Shown: positions 17,604 to 25,524 of the stretch, piece by piece
Numbering within the stretch: position 1 is the first letter of the stretch
How the letters are laid out: every line of letters starts with the position of its first letter
DNA from: Paenibacillus phytorum
Lineage (GTDB): Bacteria; Bacillota; Bacilli; Paenibacillales; NBRC-103111
Reading direction: 5' to 3'
NCBI RefSeq assembly: GCF_013141715.1
Contig: NZ_WHOA01000263.1
Coordinates: 1 to 64,000, forward strand
DNA: 64,000 bases
Made by a program: the position numbers and the translations under genes
Notes under the pieces: model-generated
What the model was told of the DNA's origin: nothing
Seen by the model: the letters and a program-made list of their open reading frames with translations, nothing else
Database searches by the model: none

Positions 17604-17769
17604 GGAGTAATGTTGGTATGGGGCTTGGGGCTATGGGTGTAGGAAGTAAAGGTATATAAGAAGCATACAAACGGCTAAGGGAGCTTGACCGTAAGTTGGC
17701 CGTTTGATGGCAGTTCATTAGATTGGCACCATGGTAAGATCGTTGTATAGAGTTGTGAGGGAGGTGATT

Positions 17770-17865
17770 ATGCTGAACAGGATGCAAGGGATAATGTCCA
17801 GATTAAGCAGATCTGTGAAAGGGCTGCTTAGGGGACGAATGGAAGGAGTGAAACGAGTGTGGTAG
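17770..17865 (+). CDS. Putative 31-residue basic peptide gene
   Basis: A short reading frame with a strong AGGGAGGTGATT ribosome binding site right before its ATG. The product has nine Arg/Lys residues and one Glu, no acidic patch, a repeated R-x-x-R pattern and ends with VKRVW; it could form an amphipathic helix. It lies between the ArpU-like gene and operator copy 3. I know of no homologue. The remainder of 17604-17973 is otherwise without visible genes. Confidence 0.4.
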   Translation: MLNRMQGIMSRLSRSVKGLLRGRMEGVKRVW

Positions 17866-17906
17866 TTAGGTCTTTTAGACAGTGTGCGCTTTGAAAAGAA
17901 AAAAGT

Positions 17907-17923
17907 GTTTTGAATTTCAAAAC
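17907..17923. promoter_or_regulatory. 17-bp dyad operator copy 3, upstream of tail-holin-lysin operon
   Basis: GTTTTGAATTTCAAAAC: perfect arms GTTTTGAA and TTCAAAAC around one central T. It lies 51 bp before the tail-type gene. Its match to the copies in the repressor/ArpU-like region suggests the operon is controlled by the same repressor. Confidence 0.65.
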
Positions 17924-17973
17924 ATTCAACACTTAAGAATTTGTGGTAAGCGGAAAGGAGGTGTGAGAAGTGA

Positions 17974-18786
17974 ATGATTAACATGGCAAATCAACTAGCG
18001 TTATATCTTCTGTCCGAAGGTGTGGGAACACTTGGGAGCGACATGTTCGTGGACAGTTTTCCGCAGGCCCCTGATGAGGCCATCTGGCTCACCCACGTTG
18101 GCGGCAACGCGGAGTTCAAGCTAGACGCGCCGGGTAGCTGGCGCAAGCTGAGCTTGAACGTGAGAAGCACAACGCCGTTGGGGGCGCAGGATCGCATCTG
18201 GAGCGCTATTAACAAGCTACTCGATCCGGATGACGGTGTCATCGAGGTGGACGGGCAAACCTACACGGTGCAAATTACTGCGCTGCCTGCTGTACAGGAC
18301 AAGGATGCGGAAGGCAGATGCATTATAAAATCTGTCCTGATCCTTCGGCAAGTAAAGCCTGTGCTAGAAACTTGGCTGAAAGCTATATCCGTATTTACGG
18401 AAGCGGCTTTAGGCTCACAGTGGCGCGTATACCGTGGATTCAACGGTACGTGTCGACCTAGCGTCTCATGGCAGTGTTTGAGCGTACAGAGTGCGTCGGA
18501 GTCAAGAGGTGCTTGCCAGCTTACGAAACAATTCGTTGGGCAGATTGCTGCGAGGTCGGCAAATGAATATCAATTGGCCGCTCAAATATTACTGCTGGGA
18601 CTGGCTGAACAAGCTAAATTGCCAATGGGAGGCGCTGGTAGCAGGTGGTTAACGGTGATTAATTCAAGTGCAACGATTCGCTCAGGGGATTTGTCCACGG
18701 GGATTCTGACCGTTACTTTAACGGGCGCAGCTGCAGCTCCGCAAGGCACGTTACCTCTCATCGCTGGCGTTCAGACAGCGACATAA
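17974..18786 (+). CDS. Phage minor capsid/tail-terminator-like protein, two-domain
   Basis: A 270-residue protein. The first about 130 residues (LALYLLSEGVGTLGSDMFVD, GGNAEFKLDAPGSWRKLSLN, VIEVDGQTYTVQI) resemble phage minor capsid/tail-terminator proteins. The second half (WRVYRGFNGTCRPSVSWQC and a C-terminal beta-rich stretch) resembles another tail-type domain. AAGGAGGTG lies ten bases before the ATG at 17974. No head, portal or tail-tube gene is near, so it is an isolated structural gene in front of a lysis cassette. Family call is moderate. Confidence 0.55.
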   Translation: MINMANQLALYLLSEGVGTLGSDMFVDSFPQAPDEAIWLTHVGGNAEFKLDAPGSWRKLSLNVRSTTPLGAQDRIWSAINKLLDPDDGVIEVDGQTYTVQITALPAVQDKDAEGRCIIKSVLILRQVKPVLETWLKAISVFTEAALGSQWRVYRGFNGTCRPSVSWQCLSVQSASESRGACQLTKQFVGQIAARSANEYQLAAQILLLGLAEQAKLPMGGAGSRWLTVINSSATIRSGDLSTGILTVTLTGAAAAPQGTLPLIAGVQTAT

Positions 18787-18912
18787 ATTCATAATTGAGG
18801 AGGAAAATATCGCATTCATAACATGGTGAGTGGGTTCGAAAGATTGTCAGGAAGCCAAAAATCCCGACAGCAGCCTCCCCCGACCAATCTGAACTGAAAG
18901 GAGCAAAAACGA

Positions 18913-19311
18913 ATGAACCAAATCGGTTTTAACTTGATTTCAGGCACGCTCGGAGCGCTCGCGACCAATGCCTTCGGCGAGTGGAACGAACTTCTTAGCC
19001 TATTTCTTATGGCGATACTCGTCGACTATGTAACGGGCATTGCCGCCTCGATGAAGGAACAGCGTGGTCTTAATAGCCAAGTTGGTTACTGGGGTCTTGC
19101 CCGCAAAGGGCTGATGCTGCTCGTGATTATGCTGGCGCATCGCATGGATATCCTGATGGATACGGACCTGATGATGACGGGAGCGATTTATTTTTACTTG
19201 GCAAATGAGTTTATTTCCATTACTGAAAATTACGGACGATTAGGGCTACCGTTGCCCAGCTTTTTGAAGCAGATGATTCAAGTGCTGCGAGGCAAGGAGG
19301 AAGGGTTATGA
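18913..19311 (+). CDS. Phage holin family protein
   Basis: A 132-residue protein with three hydrophobic segments: residues about 20-40 (LLSLFLMAILVDYVTGIAA), about 62-78 (GLMLLVIMLAHRMD) and about 85-105. VDYVTG and RKGL are typical of the holin_4 (toxin secretion/phage lysis) family. GAAAGGAG stands before the ATG. Its stop overlaps the start of the endolysin gene by four bases (ATGA), as in lysis cassettes. The spacer 18787-18912 contains a 24-codon frame of doubtful reality. Confidence 0.85.
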   Translation: MNQIGFNLISGTLGALATNAFGEWNELLSLFLMAILVDYVTGIAASMKEQRGLNSQVGYWGLARKGLMLLVIMLAHRMDILMDTDLMMTGAIYFYLANEFISITENYGRLGLPLPSFLKQMIQVLRGKEEGL

Positions 19312-19739
19312 GCAAGGAAAGCTTTATTTATCAATTAGCTCCAGCTGCACAAGCGGATATGCGGGAGTTTGGTATTGTAGCTAGTGTCACGATCGCTCAG
19401 GCTATTCTGGAAAGTGGCTGGGGTCGCTCAGCTCTAGGTAACAATTTGTTTGGGATCAAAGGGAGCGGGCAGCAGCAAATTACGCAGGAATTCATAAATG
19501 GCGAGTGGATACAAATCGTGGACGGCTTTCGAGTATACGACAGCTGGTGCGATAGCGTTCGCGATCATTCGCTGCTGCTTATCCACAATCCCAGATACGC
19601 AAATGTGATACATGAAAGAGACTATAGGTGTGCTAGTCAAGAGCTGCAGCGTGCGGGTTATGCAACAGATTCGCAATACGCGGACAAGTTGATTCGGATT
19701 ATTGAAGGGAGCGAGCTAACTTTTTTTGATCAGATATAG
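19308..19739 (+). CDS. Endolysin, N-acetylglucosaminidase (GH73) family
   Basis: A 143-residue peptidoglycan hydrolase with the glucosaminidase pattern AQAILESGWGRSALGNNLFGIKG; the catalytic Glu lies in ILESGWG. The enzyme cuts the glycan backbone. There is no signal peptide, so release depends on the adjacent holin. It overlaps the holin gene by four bases. It lacks a separate wall-binding domain and is short for a phage lysin, so it may be a trimmed form. Confidence 0.9.
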   Translation: MSKESFIYQLAPAAQADMREFGIVASVTIAQAILESGWGRSALGNNLFGIKGSGQQQITQEFINGEWIQIVDGFRVYDSWCDSVRDHSLLLIHNPRYANVIHERDYRCASQELQRAGYATDSQYADKLIRIIEGSELTFFDQI

Positions 19740-19889
19740 GAGGAAAGGGGGTATATGATGATTCAGATGATGCAAAAAAGATTACTAACTTCTTATCCGC
19801 TGCTTGGATGAGCACAGAGGATGTAGAAGCTAGAGAGGAGTTTCGCCGTTTGGCTGATGAGCTTCGAAAAGCATCTGGGCAGCAGTGAT
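19740..19889 (+). other. Possible decayed small frame after endolysin
   Basis: A frame with sensible codon use encodes about 45 residues ending MSTEDVEAREEFRRLADELR and KASGQQ at the TGA near 19889. It lacks a start codon after its upstream stop; GGAGGAAAGGGGG and ATGATG stand in a different frame right before it. It may be a frameshifted small gene of the phage module. Confidence 0.3.
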
Positions 19890-19970
19890 CTGCTGTATAC
19901 TCAACAATGATGCGATAAACTTGAAATTGCCGACTTAACATGTAAAATGCTAATAACACCTCAGCTCAAA

Positions 19971-20168
19971 CCAAAATAAGAGTCCCTAGGGACTCTTATT
20001 TTGGCATTTTCTCTTCACTGGAGGTAAATAGAAGTCTCCAAAGACTCTTATTTGCACCAATATTCCAATCTGGTGCCGCTTTTTAAACAAATAGAAGTCT
20101 CTAGAAGCTTCTATTTTCACTTAAACCCTCGAATTGGCACAAATAGAAGTCCCAAAAGACTTCTATTC
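19971..20168. repeat. Cluster of four related palindromes (REP-like)
   Basis: Four palindromes of 28-34 bp share the core AATA(A/G)AAGTCY and its complement. Positions: 19971-20004 (a perfect 34-bp palindrome centred on CCTAGG), 20026-20053, 20089-20116 and 20141-20168. Spacing is about 50-63 bp. They fill the region between the endolysin gene and a convergent nuclease gene. None has the U-run of a normal terminator. The form suggests REP/BIME-like elements. Confidence 0.75.
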
Positions 20169-20211
20169 TGGAGCACCACCCAATTTTGACCGTCACCACC
20201 TCTATATTAGC

Positions 20212-20880
20212 CTAAATAAACAAATTTCTTCCCTTTGGATCCAGAATGTAGGAGCGAATTCTCTGCTCTCCACTGGCTGGCTTTATTATCCCTTTCCTGT
20301 GCAGGCTGTGAAGCCACTTTCTTGCGTGTTCAACTCGGATGCCTAGATGCTCAGCAACTACATGCGGTTTAAGCGGGTCTAGAGTACTCGCAGCTAAACG
20401 AGCGATTTCTTTTTCTCGATGTGTGAGTGAAATAAGTTTAGTCTGATTGCCATACCATCGCCCCATGATGTGCAGGATGACTTGTTGGCAGCGTCTTTGA
20501 TGCCCGGTGATATCATCGAGGGAGAAGCGAAAGATCTTCCACTCGTCCAGAACCAACTGATTTTGCCGCATTAAGTTGTCCCCGAAGCGAGAACGGTCAA
20601 CATCTCTCGCATGTGGACCATACCCGTCGACCTCGAAACAAATTCGATGCGGAGGACGGAGATAAACAAAGTCAACGAATCTTGTGTTGTCTTGAAAATC
20701 TCTTACTTCATACTCGGGATGAAGATGGCGAAAATGCCCAATGATCGGCCACCAGATATGCTGCATAAATTGTTTTTCAGCGTAACCATGCCCCTCTCTT
20801 AACCGGCGCAAACGCTCTCCTGTCCGTCGCTCCTCATGGAATCTTATAAAGTTTTCATGCTCTTTTACAAACTCCATCAT
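20212..20880 (-). CDS. DUF559/Vsr-like PD-(D/E)XK nuclease domain with C-terminal winged helix
   Basis: A 222-residue protein. The middle section (residues about 58-130) reads RFVDFVYLRPPHRICFEVDGYGPHARD, with RFGDNLMRQNQLVLDEWKIFRFS after it; the D...ExD and RxxxL...W...RFS order is that of DUF559-type endonuclease-like domains. The C-terminal part (about 150-222) ends with a helix-turn-helix-like segment (VVAEHLGIRVEHARKWLHSL). Substrate and role are unknown; repair or defence are both possible. It is the first gene past the phage-derived module, separated by palindromes. Confidence 0.6.
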   Translation of the reverse strand: MMEFVKEHENFIRFHEERRTGERLRRLREGHGYAEKQFMQHIWWPIIGHFRHLHPEYEVRDFQDNTRFVDFVYLRPPHRICFEVDGYGPHARDVDRSRFGDNLMRQNQLVLDEWKIFRFSLDDITGHQRRCQQVILHIMGRWYGNQTKLISLTHREKEIARLAASTLDPLKPHVVAEHLGIRVEHARKWLHSLHRKGIIKPASGEQRIRSYILDPKGRNLFI

Positions 20881-20941
20881 TAACCTCCGACTATAAAGTG
20901 TTATTTCTTATTTTCTCGCTATGTTCAACTTTAAGCTGAGC

Positions 20942-21035
20942 TGTGGTTTGGCCTGGCCTGGCCTGGTGTGGTGTAGTGTGGTGTAGTGTGGTGTGGTGTA
21001 GTGTAGTGTAGTGCAGTGCAGTTTTAGCGTGGTGT
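20942..21035. repeat. GTGTG/GTGTA and GGCCT simple repeat
   Basis: Three GGCCT units pass into a run of GTGTG, GTGTA and GTGCA pentamers. It lies in the 60-150 bp upstream of the nuclease gene start, between it and the terminator of the next gene. Such tracts expand and contract by slippage and may affect promoter spacing. Confidence 0.8.
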
Positions 21036-21070
21036 GTGTAGTGAAGTTCTACACCTCCCTAGAAATCAAG

Positions 21071-21104
21071 CATGCCGCCTCTCCCAAAAGGGAAAGACGG
21101 CATG
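21071..21104. terminator. Hairpin after dehydrogenase-PilZ gene
   Basis: Arms CATGCCG and CGGCATG with inner CTCCC/GGGA around a four-base loop. It has no clear T-run, so it may end the minus-strand gene only partly. Confidence 0.45.
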
Positions 21105-21139
21105 TTCTTCACGCGTCATTTTATGTAAATTACTATTTC

Positions 21140-22423
21140 CTAAAAAGCATACGCAATATGATCCTCAATATACTGCTCCAGCTTGATCCGCACGTAAGGC
21201 GGTAAGGCCGACAGCATGCAGCCATAACGGAAGTTGCGGCCATCAGGCTCGATGCGAATCACGCGAGCGGTGATTGGCGGCAGCTCCGCTTCCTGCGGGA
21301 AGTGGATGACGATGAACATGTCCGGCGCAAGCGGGGCGGCAGATGTGATCTGCAGTCCGCTCTCGGACAAGTCGAAGAGGGTGCCGTCAATGTTTTGGCC
21401 TGAGAAGGAACCTTCCTGCTCCCATTGGTAAATGGAGAGCTTCAGGCTGATGTCCAGCTTCACGCGCGTGTTCCGGCGGCGTTCACGGCCAGAAAGCGGC
21501 GATGCCGGCTTTTCTGAAGCAACGACAGGCTCGCTAGGTCGAACAACCTGCTGACCCATCCATTCTTCATAACACTGAATGACGGAGCTCAAATCTTCTT
21601 CACCGAGGCCTTTGCTTAGGCCGATTTGGAATAAGTTGGTAGCCGATTGCAGCATAGGCGTCGGCAGTTGGAACTTGCCCGTAATTTCTTGTGCGAGCTG
21701 CAGATCCTTCAGCATCAGCTTCAGGGAGAATTGATTGCTGAAATCGCGATCGATAATTTTATCGCCTTTCAGCTCAACCATCTTGCTGTTCGCACCGCCG
21801 GAGCGAACAATCTCTAAAAATTGAGCAGGGTTCACCCCTGCTTTAACCGCAATGGATAAGCCTTCGGCTAAGCCGGCTAAATTAATGCCCACCATTGTAT
21901 TGTGGGCAAGCTTCGCGTAAGAACCGGAGCCGCTCGGCCCGAGGTAAAGTGCTTTACTGCCAAGTGCGAGGAACACATCTTGATGCTCGTCGAACACTTC
22001 TTGGTTGCCGCCGACCATGAAAGTAAGCGTACCTGCTTCGGCAGCAGGTTTACTGCCAGTGACAGGCGCGTCGAGGAAGTCGACGAAATGCGCTGCGAGT
22101 TCCTCAGACAGCTTTTGACTTGTTTGCGGAGCTACAGTACTGGAATCAATAATCGTCAAAGCGGGATGAATGCCACTCAGAATGCCTTGCTCACTGTAGA
22201 ATGTTTCAAGTAGTGAAGCATCATTGCTAAGCATTGTAATCAGAACATCCGAACTGCGAGCTACCTCAGCAGGGGTCAAACCCACTTCAGCACCAAGATG
22301 GGCCAGCTCGTCCGCTTTTTCAGCAGTCCGATTATATACAGTTACCATAAAACCTTTTTGAATAAGGTTAGCAGCCATGGGTTTGCCCATAGTGCCAAGT
22401 CCAATAAAGCCGATACGTTTCAT
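21140..22423 (-). CDS. 3-hydroxyisobutyrate dehydrogenase-family oxidoreductase fused to a PilZ domain
   Basis: Residues 1-290 are a beta-hydroxyacid dehydrogenase: NAD(P) fold IGFIGLGTMGKPMAANL, substrate loop DAPVTGSKPAAEAGTL, and catalytic Lys in SYAKLAHNTMVGIN. After a Pro/Ser-rich linker (about 295-312), residues 313-427 form a PilZ domain with RERRRNTRVKLD (RxxxR) and FDLSESGLQI (DxSxxG), the two c-di-GMP binding motifs. The dehydrogenase family usually stops at about 290-300 residues. The fusion predicts a metabolic enzyme governed by c-di-GMP. It is one unbroken frame and divergent from pgi. Substrate is unknown. Confidence 0.88.
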   Translation of the reverse strand: MKRIGFIGLGTMGKPMAANLIQKGFMVTVYNRTAEKADELAHLGAEVGLTPAEVARSSDVLITMLSNDASLLETFYSEQGILSGIHPALTIIDSSTVAPQTSQKLSEELAAHFVDFLDAPVTGSKPAAEAGTLTFMVGGNQEVFDEHQDVFLALGSKALYLGPSGSGSYAKLAHNTMVGINLAGLAEGLSIAVKAGVNPAQFLEIVRSGGANSKMVELKGDKIIDRDFSNQFSLKLMLKDLQLAQEITGKFQLPTPMLQSATNLFQIGLSKGLGEEDLSSVIQCYEEWMGQQVVRPSEPVVASEKPASPLSGRERRRNTRVKLDISLKLSIYQWEQEGSFSGQNIDGTLFDLSESGLQITSAAPLAPDMFIVIHFPQEAELPPITARVIRIEPDGRNFRYGCMLSALPPYVRIKLEQYIEDHIAYAF

Positions 22424-22549
22424 GATCCTTCACCTCTAGATTCATTTTATCATGGTAATTATAACCTGTGAATGCCTTCTTTACTTGCTTTTGGACAGGC
22501 AAATAAGTATGCTAGGAAAAGGAAAAAAATAGAGATGGAGGCGAGCATA

Positions 22550-23905
22550 GTGAGTAAGAAACTACAATTTGATTACAGTAAAGCACTATCCTTTTTATCC
22601 CAGCATGAGGTTGATTATTTGGCGGCTCAAGTAGAGCTAGCGCATGAACAGCTGCATAACAAAACGGGTGCAGGTTCCGATTATTTAGGATGGGTTGATC
22701 TTCCTGAGAATTATAATCGTGAGGAATTTGCTCGTATTCAGGCTTCCGCTAAACAAATTCAATCCGACTCCGAGGCGCTTGTTGTTATCGGTATCGGCGG
22801 TTCCTATTTGGGCGCACGCGCGGCGCTGGAGATGTTGTCTCATTCTTTTTATAATATTTTGCCAAAAGATAAACGTAAGACACCTGAGATTTATTTCGTA
22901 GGAAATAACATCAGCTCTACATATGTTACGCATTTGCTTCAACTGCTTGAAGGCAAAGATTTCTCTGTGAACGTGATCTCGAAGTCCGGTACGACAACAG
23001 AGCCAGCGATTGCTTTCCGTATTTTCCGTGAGTTGTTAGAGAAGAAATATGGTAAAGAAGCTGCGCGCAAACGTATCTATGCTACAACGGATCAAGAGAA
23101 GGGTGCGCTCAAAACACTCGCAACAGCAGAAGGTTACGAAACCTTTGTCATTCCAGATGATGTAGGCGGACGATATTCGGTATTAACAGCTGTTGGTTTA
23201 TTGCCAATCGCGACAGCGGGCATCGATGTGGAAGCGATTATGAAAGGCGCGGCGGATGCGCAGCATGAGTTCTCCAATCCGAAGTTAAGTGAGAATCAAG
23301 CTTATCAATACGCTGCTGTTCGAAATTCACTTTACCGTAAAGGGAAAACGATCGAAATTCTCGTTAACTATGAGCCTTCCCTGCATTTCGTATCGGAATG
23401 GTGGAAGCAGCTGTTCGGTGAAAGCGAAGGCAAAGATTACAAAGGAATTTATCCAGCATCGGTAGACTTCTCGACGGATTTGCACTCCATGGGTCAGTTC
23501 GTTCAAGATGGCAACCGGATACTATTTGAAACGGTCATTCAAGTTGATCAAGTGGCTGATCATATTACGATTGGCACAGATCCCGATGATTTGGACGGAC
23601 TCAACTTCTTGAGTGGGAAAACGATGGATTTCGTGAACAAGAAAGCTTTCCAAGGTACGATGCTTGCTCACACGGACGGTAACGTACCGAACCTGATCGT
23701 AACCCTGCCGGATATGACGCCTTACTCCTTCGGATATATGGTGTATTTCTTCGAAAAAGCATGCGGGATCAGCGGTTACCTGATGGGTGTGAATCCTTTT
23801 GACCAACCAGGTGTTGAAGCTTATAAAAAGAACATGTTTGCCCTCTTAGGCAAACCTGGTTACGAGAAGGAAAAAGCCGAGCTTGAAGCACGCTTGCAGA
23901 ATTAA
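22550..23905 (+). CDS. pgi: Glucose-6-phosphate isomerase
   Basis: Interconverts glucose 6-phosphate and fructose 6-phosphate. It has 451 residues, the usual size of Bacillus-type PGI. Motifs include VVIGIGGSYLGARAALE, ISKSGTTTEPAIAFR, GGRYSVLTAVGLLP and the ESEGKDYKGIYPASVDFSTD region. The GTG at 22550 (MSKKLQFDY) has GGAGG about nine bases upstream and is preferred over the longer reading from 22472. A terminator follows. Confidence 0.96.
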   Translation: MSKKLQFDYSKALSFLSQHEVDYLAAQVELAHEQLHNKTGAGSDYLGWVDLPENYNREEFARIQASAKQIQSDSEALVVIGIGGSYLGARAALEMLSHSFYNILPKDKRKTPEIYFVGNNISSTYVTHLLQLLEGKDFSVNVISKSGTTTEPAIAFRIFRELLEKKYGKEAARKRIYATTDQEKGALKTLATAEGYETFVIPDDVGGRYSVLTAVGLLPIATAGIDVEAIMKGAADAQHEFSNPKLSENQAYQYAAVRNSLYRKGKTIEILVNYEPSLHFVSEWWKQLFGESEGKDYKGIYPASVDFSTDLHSMGQFVQDGNRILFETVIQVDQVADHITIGTDPDDLDGLNFLSGKTMDFVNKKAFQGTMLAHTDGNVPNLIVTLPDMTPYSFGYMVYFFEKACGISGYLMGVNPFDQPGVEAYKKNMFALLGKPGYEKEKAELEARLQN

Positions 23906-23923
23906 TTCATAATGCCAAGCAGG

Positions 23924-23959
23924 AAAACGATCAATCCTATCGGATTGGTCGTTTTTTCC
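23924..23959 (+). terminator. Terminator after pgi
   Basis: A stem of AAAACGA-CAATCC with GGATTG-TCGTTTT and loop TATC, then TTTTTCC. Confidence 0.85.
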
Positions 23960-24072
23960 ATGGATAATTTCCATTATTTATGTGGTAAATTTTCTTTCTA
24001 TATTGTCGAAGTCAAAGGATGTGTGTAGAATATAATGAAACAGATGTTTCCTTCTACCAAGAAAGGTCGGCT

Positions 24073-24714
24073 ATGCTAGCACATTTCAAAACTATCCAAT
24101 CGTACGGATCGTCGGAAATCATCATCAAGAAGTCGCGTTTCATCGGTCATGCCAAACCGGTAGAGTCAGAAGAAGAAGCTACCCTATTTATTGAAGCTAT
24201 CAAGAAGGAACACAGGTCGGCAACACATAACTGCAGCGCCTATGTCATCGGAGAAAGGGATCAGATTCAGAAGCAGTCTGATGATGGGGAACCGAGTGGT
24301 ACAGCAGGAAAGCCGATTCTGGAAGTGATTAAGCATCAAGGACTTAAGAATATCGTTATCGTCGTTACCCGTTATTTCGGCGGCATCATGCTTGGCGCGG
24401 GCGGACTCATTCGGGCTTATACGGATGGAGCCGTGGTAGGTATTGAAGCAGGACAGCCAATTTATAAAGTCAATCATCAGCAAGTGCTGATTGAGGTGGA
24501 TTATACGTGGTATGGCAAACTCGAGAACGAGCTGAGAAGTCAGGGGATGCTCCTAGGGGACATTCAGTTTACGGATAAAGTGACTGTAGCATGTTATCCT
24601 TTGGCAGCGGCAGCGGAAGCATTTATCAACTGGGCAACAGATTTTACACAAGGTCAAGGCGTTGTTATCGCAGGAGAGAACGAATATATGGTTCATAAGA
24701 GCTTGCCGGAATAG
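24073..24714 (+). CDS. yvyE: YigZ/IMPACT family protein (YvyE-like)
   Basis: A 213-residue member of the YigZ/IMPACT family with the N-terminal UPF0029 pattern KKSRFIGHAKPVESEEEA, HNCSAYVIG, DDGEPSGTAGKPILE and VVTRYFGGIMLGAGGLIRAY, plus a ferredoxin-like C-terminal domain. Family members bind nucleic acid or ribosomal partners; the bacterial role is not settled. The ATG at 24073 follows GAAAGG; the longer reading from 24019 has no site. A TetR gene follows at 61 bp. Confidence 0.9.
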   Translation: MLAHFKTIQSYGSSEIIIKKSRFIGHAKPVESEEEATLFIEAIKKEHRSATHNCSAYVIGERDQIQKQSDDGEPSGTAGKPILEVIKHQGLKNIVIVVTRYFGGIMLGAGGLIRAYTDGAVVGIEAGQPIYKVNHQQVLIEVDYTWYGKLENELRSQGMLLGDIQFTDKVTVACYPLAAAAEAFINWATDFTQGQGVVIAGENEYMVHKSLPE

Positions 24715-24775
24715 GCAGGCTCGAGGTACAAGGTACAACTAATTTCATAGAAGCTAAGGATGCGGAGGGATAGGA

Positions 24776-25417
24776 ATGGCTAGGAAAGCAGTCGCGCAAG
24801 AGCTTAGCAGAGAACGAATACTTGCGGAAGCGCGGGAATTATTCGCTACTTTCGGCTATCGCGCTTTAACGATGCGCAGCATCGCAAAAGCAATGGGGTA
24901 CAGCCATGGTGCGTTATATTACCATTTTAATGAGAAAGCTGAACTGTTTTACGCGTTAATCAAGGAAGATTTCTCCGAATTAGTACAGCGTCAGCGGGAA
25001 ATGATTGTTCGTGAGCAAGGGTTTAGCGTGAATCTGCTTCAAAAGTTGATGATGGAGTTCGTCTGGTTTGGTTTGAACAATCCGCATCACTACGAAATGA
25101 TGTTCATGATCAACGAGCCAGAGCTGCAGCAATATTCGCGAACTGAGCAAGCACAATCCTTGGAAATGTTTGCTATTGTCATCCGTCAAGTGATGGCCGA
25201 TCAACCGGGAGCCGAGAGCAGGAAGTTTACACTTCCGTGGAATTTGTTCATGTCCTTACATGGCCTTATCTCCTACTGCATTCAGTTTAAACAATCCTAT
25301 GAGGATGCGCGGAAACTGGCTGAAGAGCATATCCGCCTCATCTGTGTCAGCTTAGATTTAGATTCCTATGAACAACAGCGTCCGCTTGTGACACTTGTTA
25401 ATACAGAATCTGCATAA
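24776..25417 (+). CDS. TetR family transcriptional regulator
   Basis: A 213-residue repressor with an N-terminal TetR HTH (residues 10-58: RILAEARELFATFGYRALTM, RSIAKAMGYSHGALYYHF) and a helical ligand-binding domain of the TetR_C_33/YcdC-like form (WFGLNNPHHYEMMFMI). GGAGGGATAGG lies just before the ATG. No obvious target gene is adjacent except its own upstream region. Confidence 0.93.
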   Translation: MARKAVAQELSRERILAEARELFATFGYRALTMRSIAKAMGYSHGALYYHFNEKAELFYALIKEDFSELVQRQREMIVREQGFSVNLLQKLMMEFVWFGLNNPHHYEMMFMINEPELQQYSRTEQAQSLEMFAIVIRQVMADQPGAESRKFTLPWNLFMSLHGLISYCIQFKQSYEDARKLAEEHIRLICVSLDLDSYEQQRPLVTLVNTESA

Positions 25418-25524
25418 AACCTGGATTTCATTTTACAACATCCAATAAGTGCTTTAGAATAACAGAAGGGGAGCTTGCTCCTTAATGTGGCACACGCGCT
25501 TAAAGGAAGGAAGAACATAAAGCT

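Noticed and set aside
18833..18895. 24-codon frame between tail-type and holin genes
   Set aside because: Very short, Pro/Gln-rich, with the ribosome site too far from its ATG; no resemblance to known small phage proteins.
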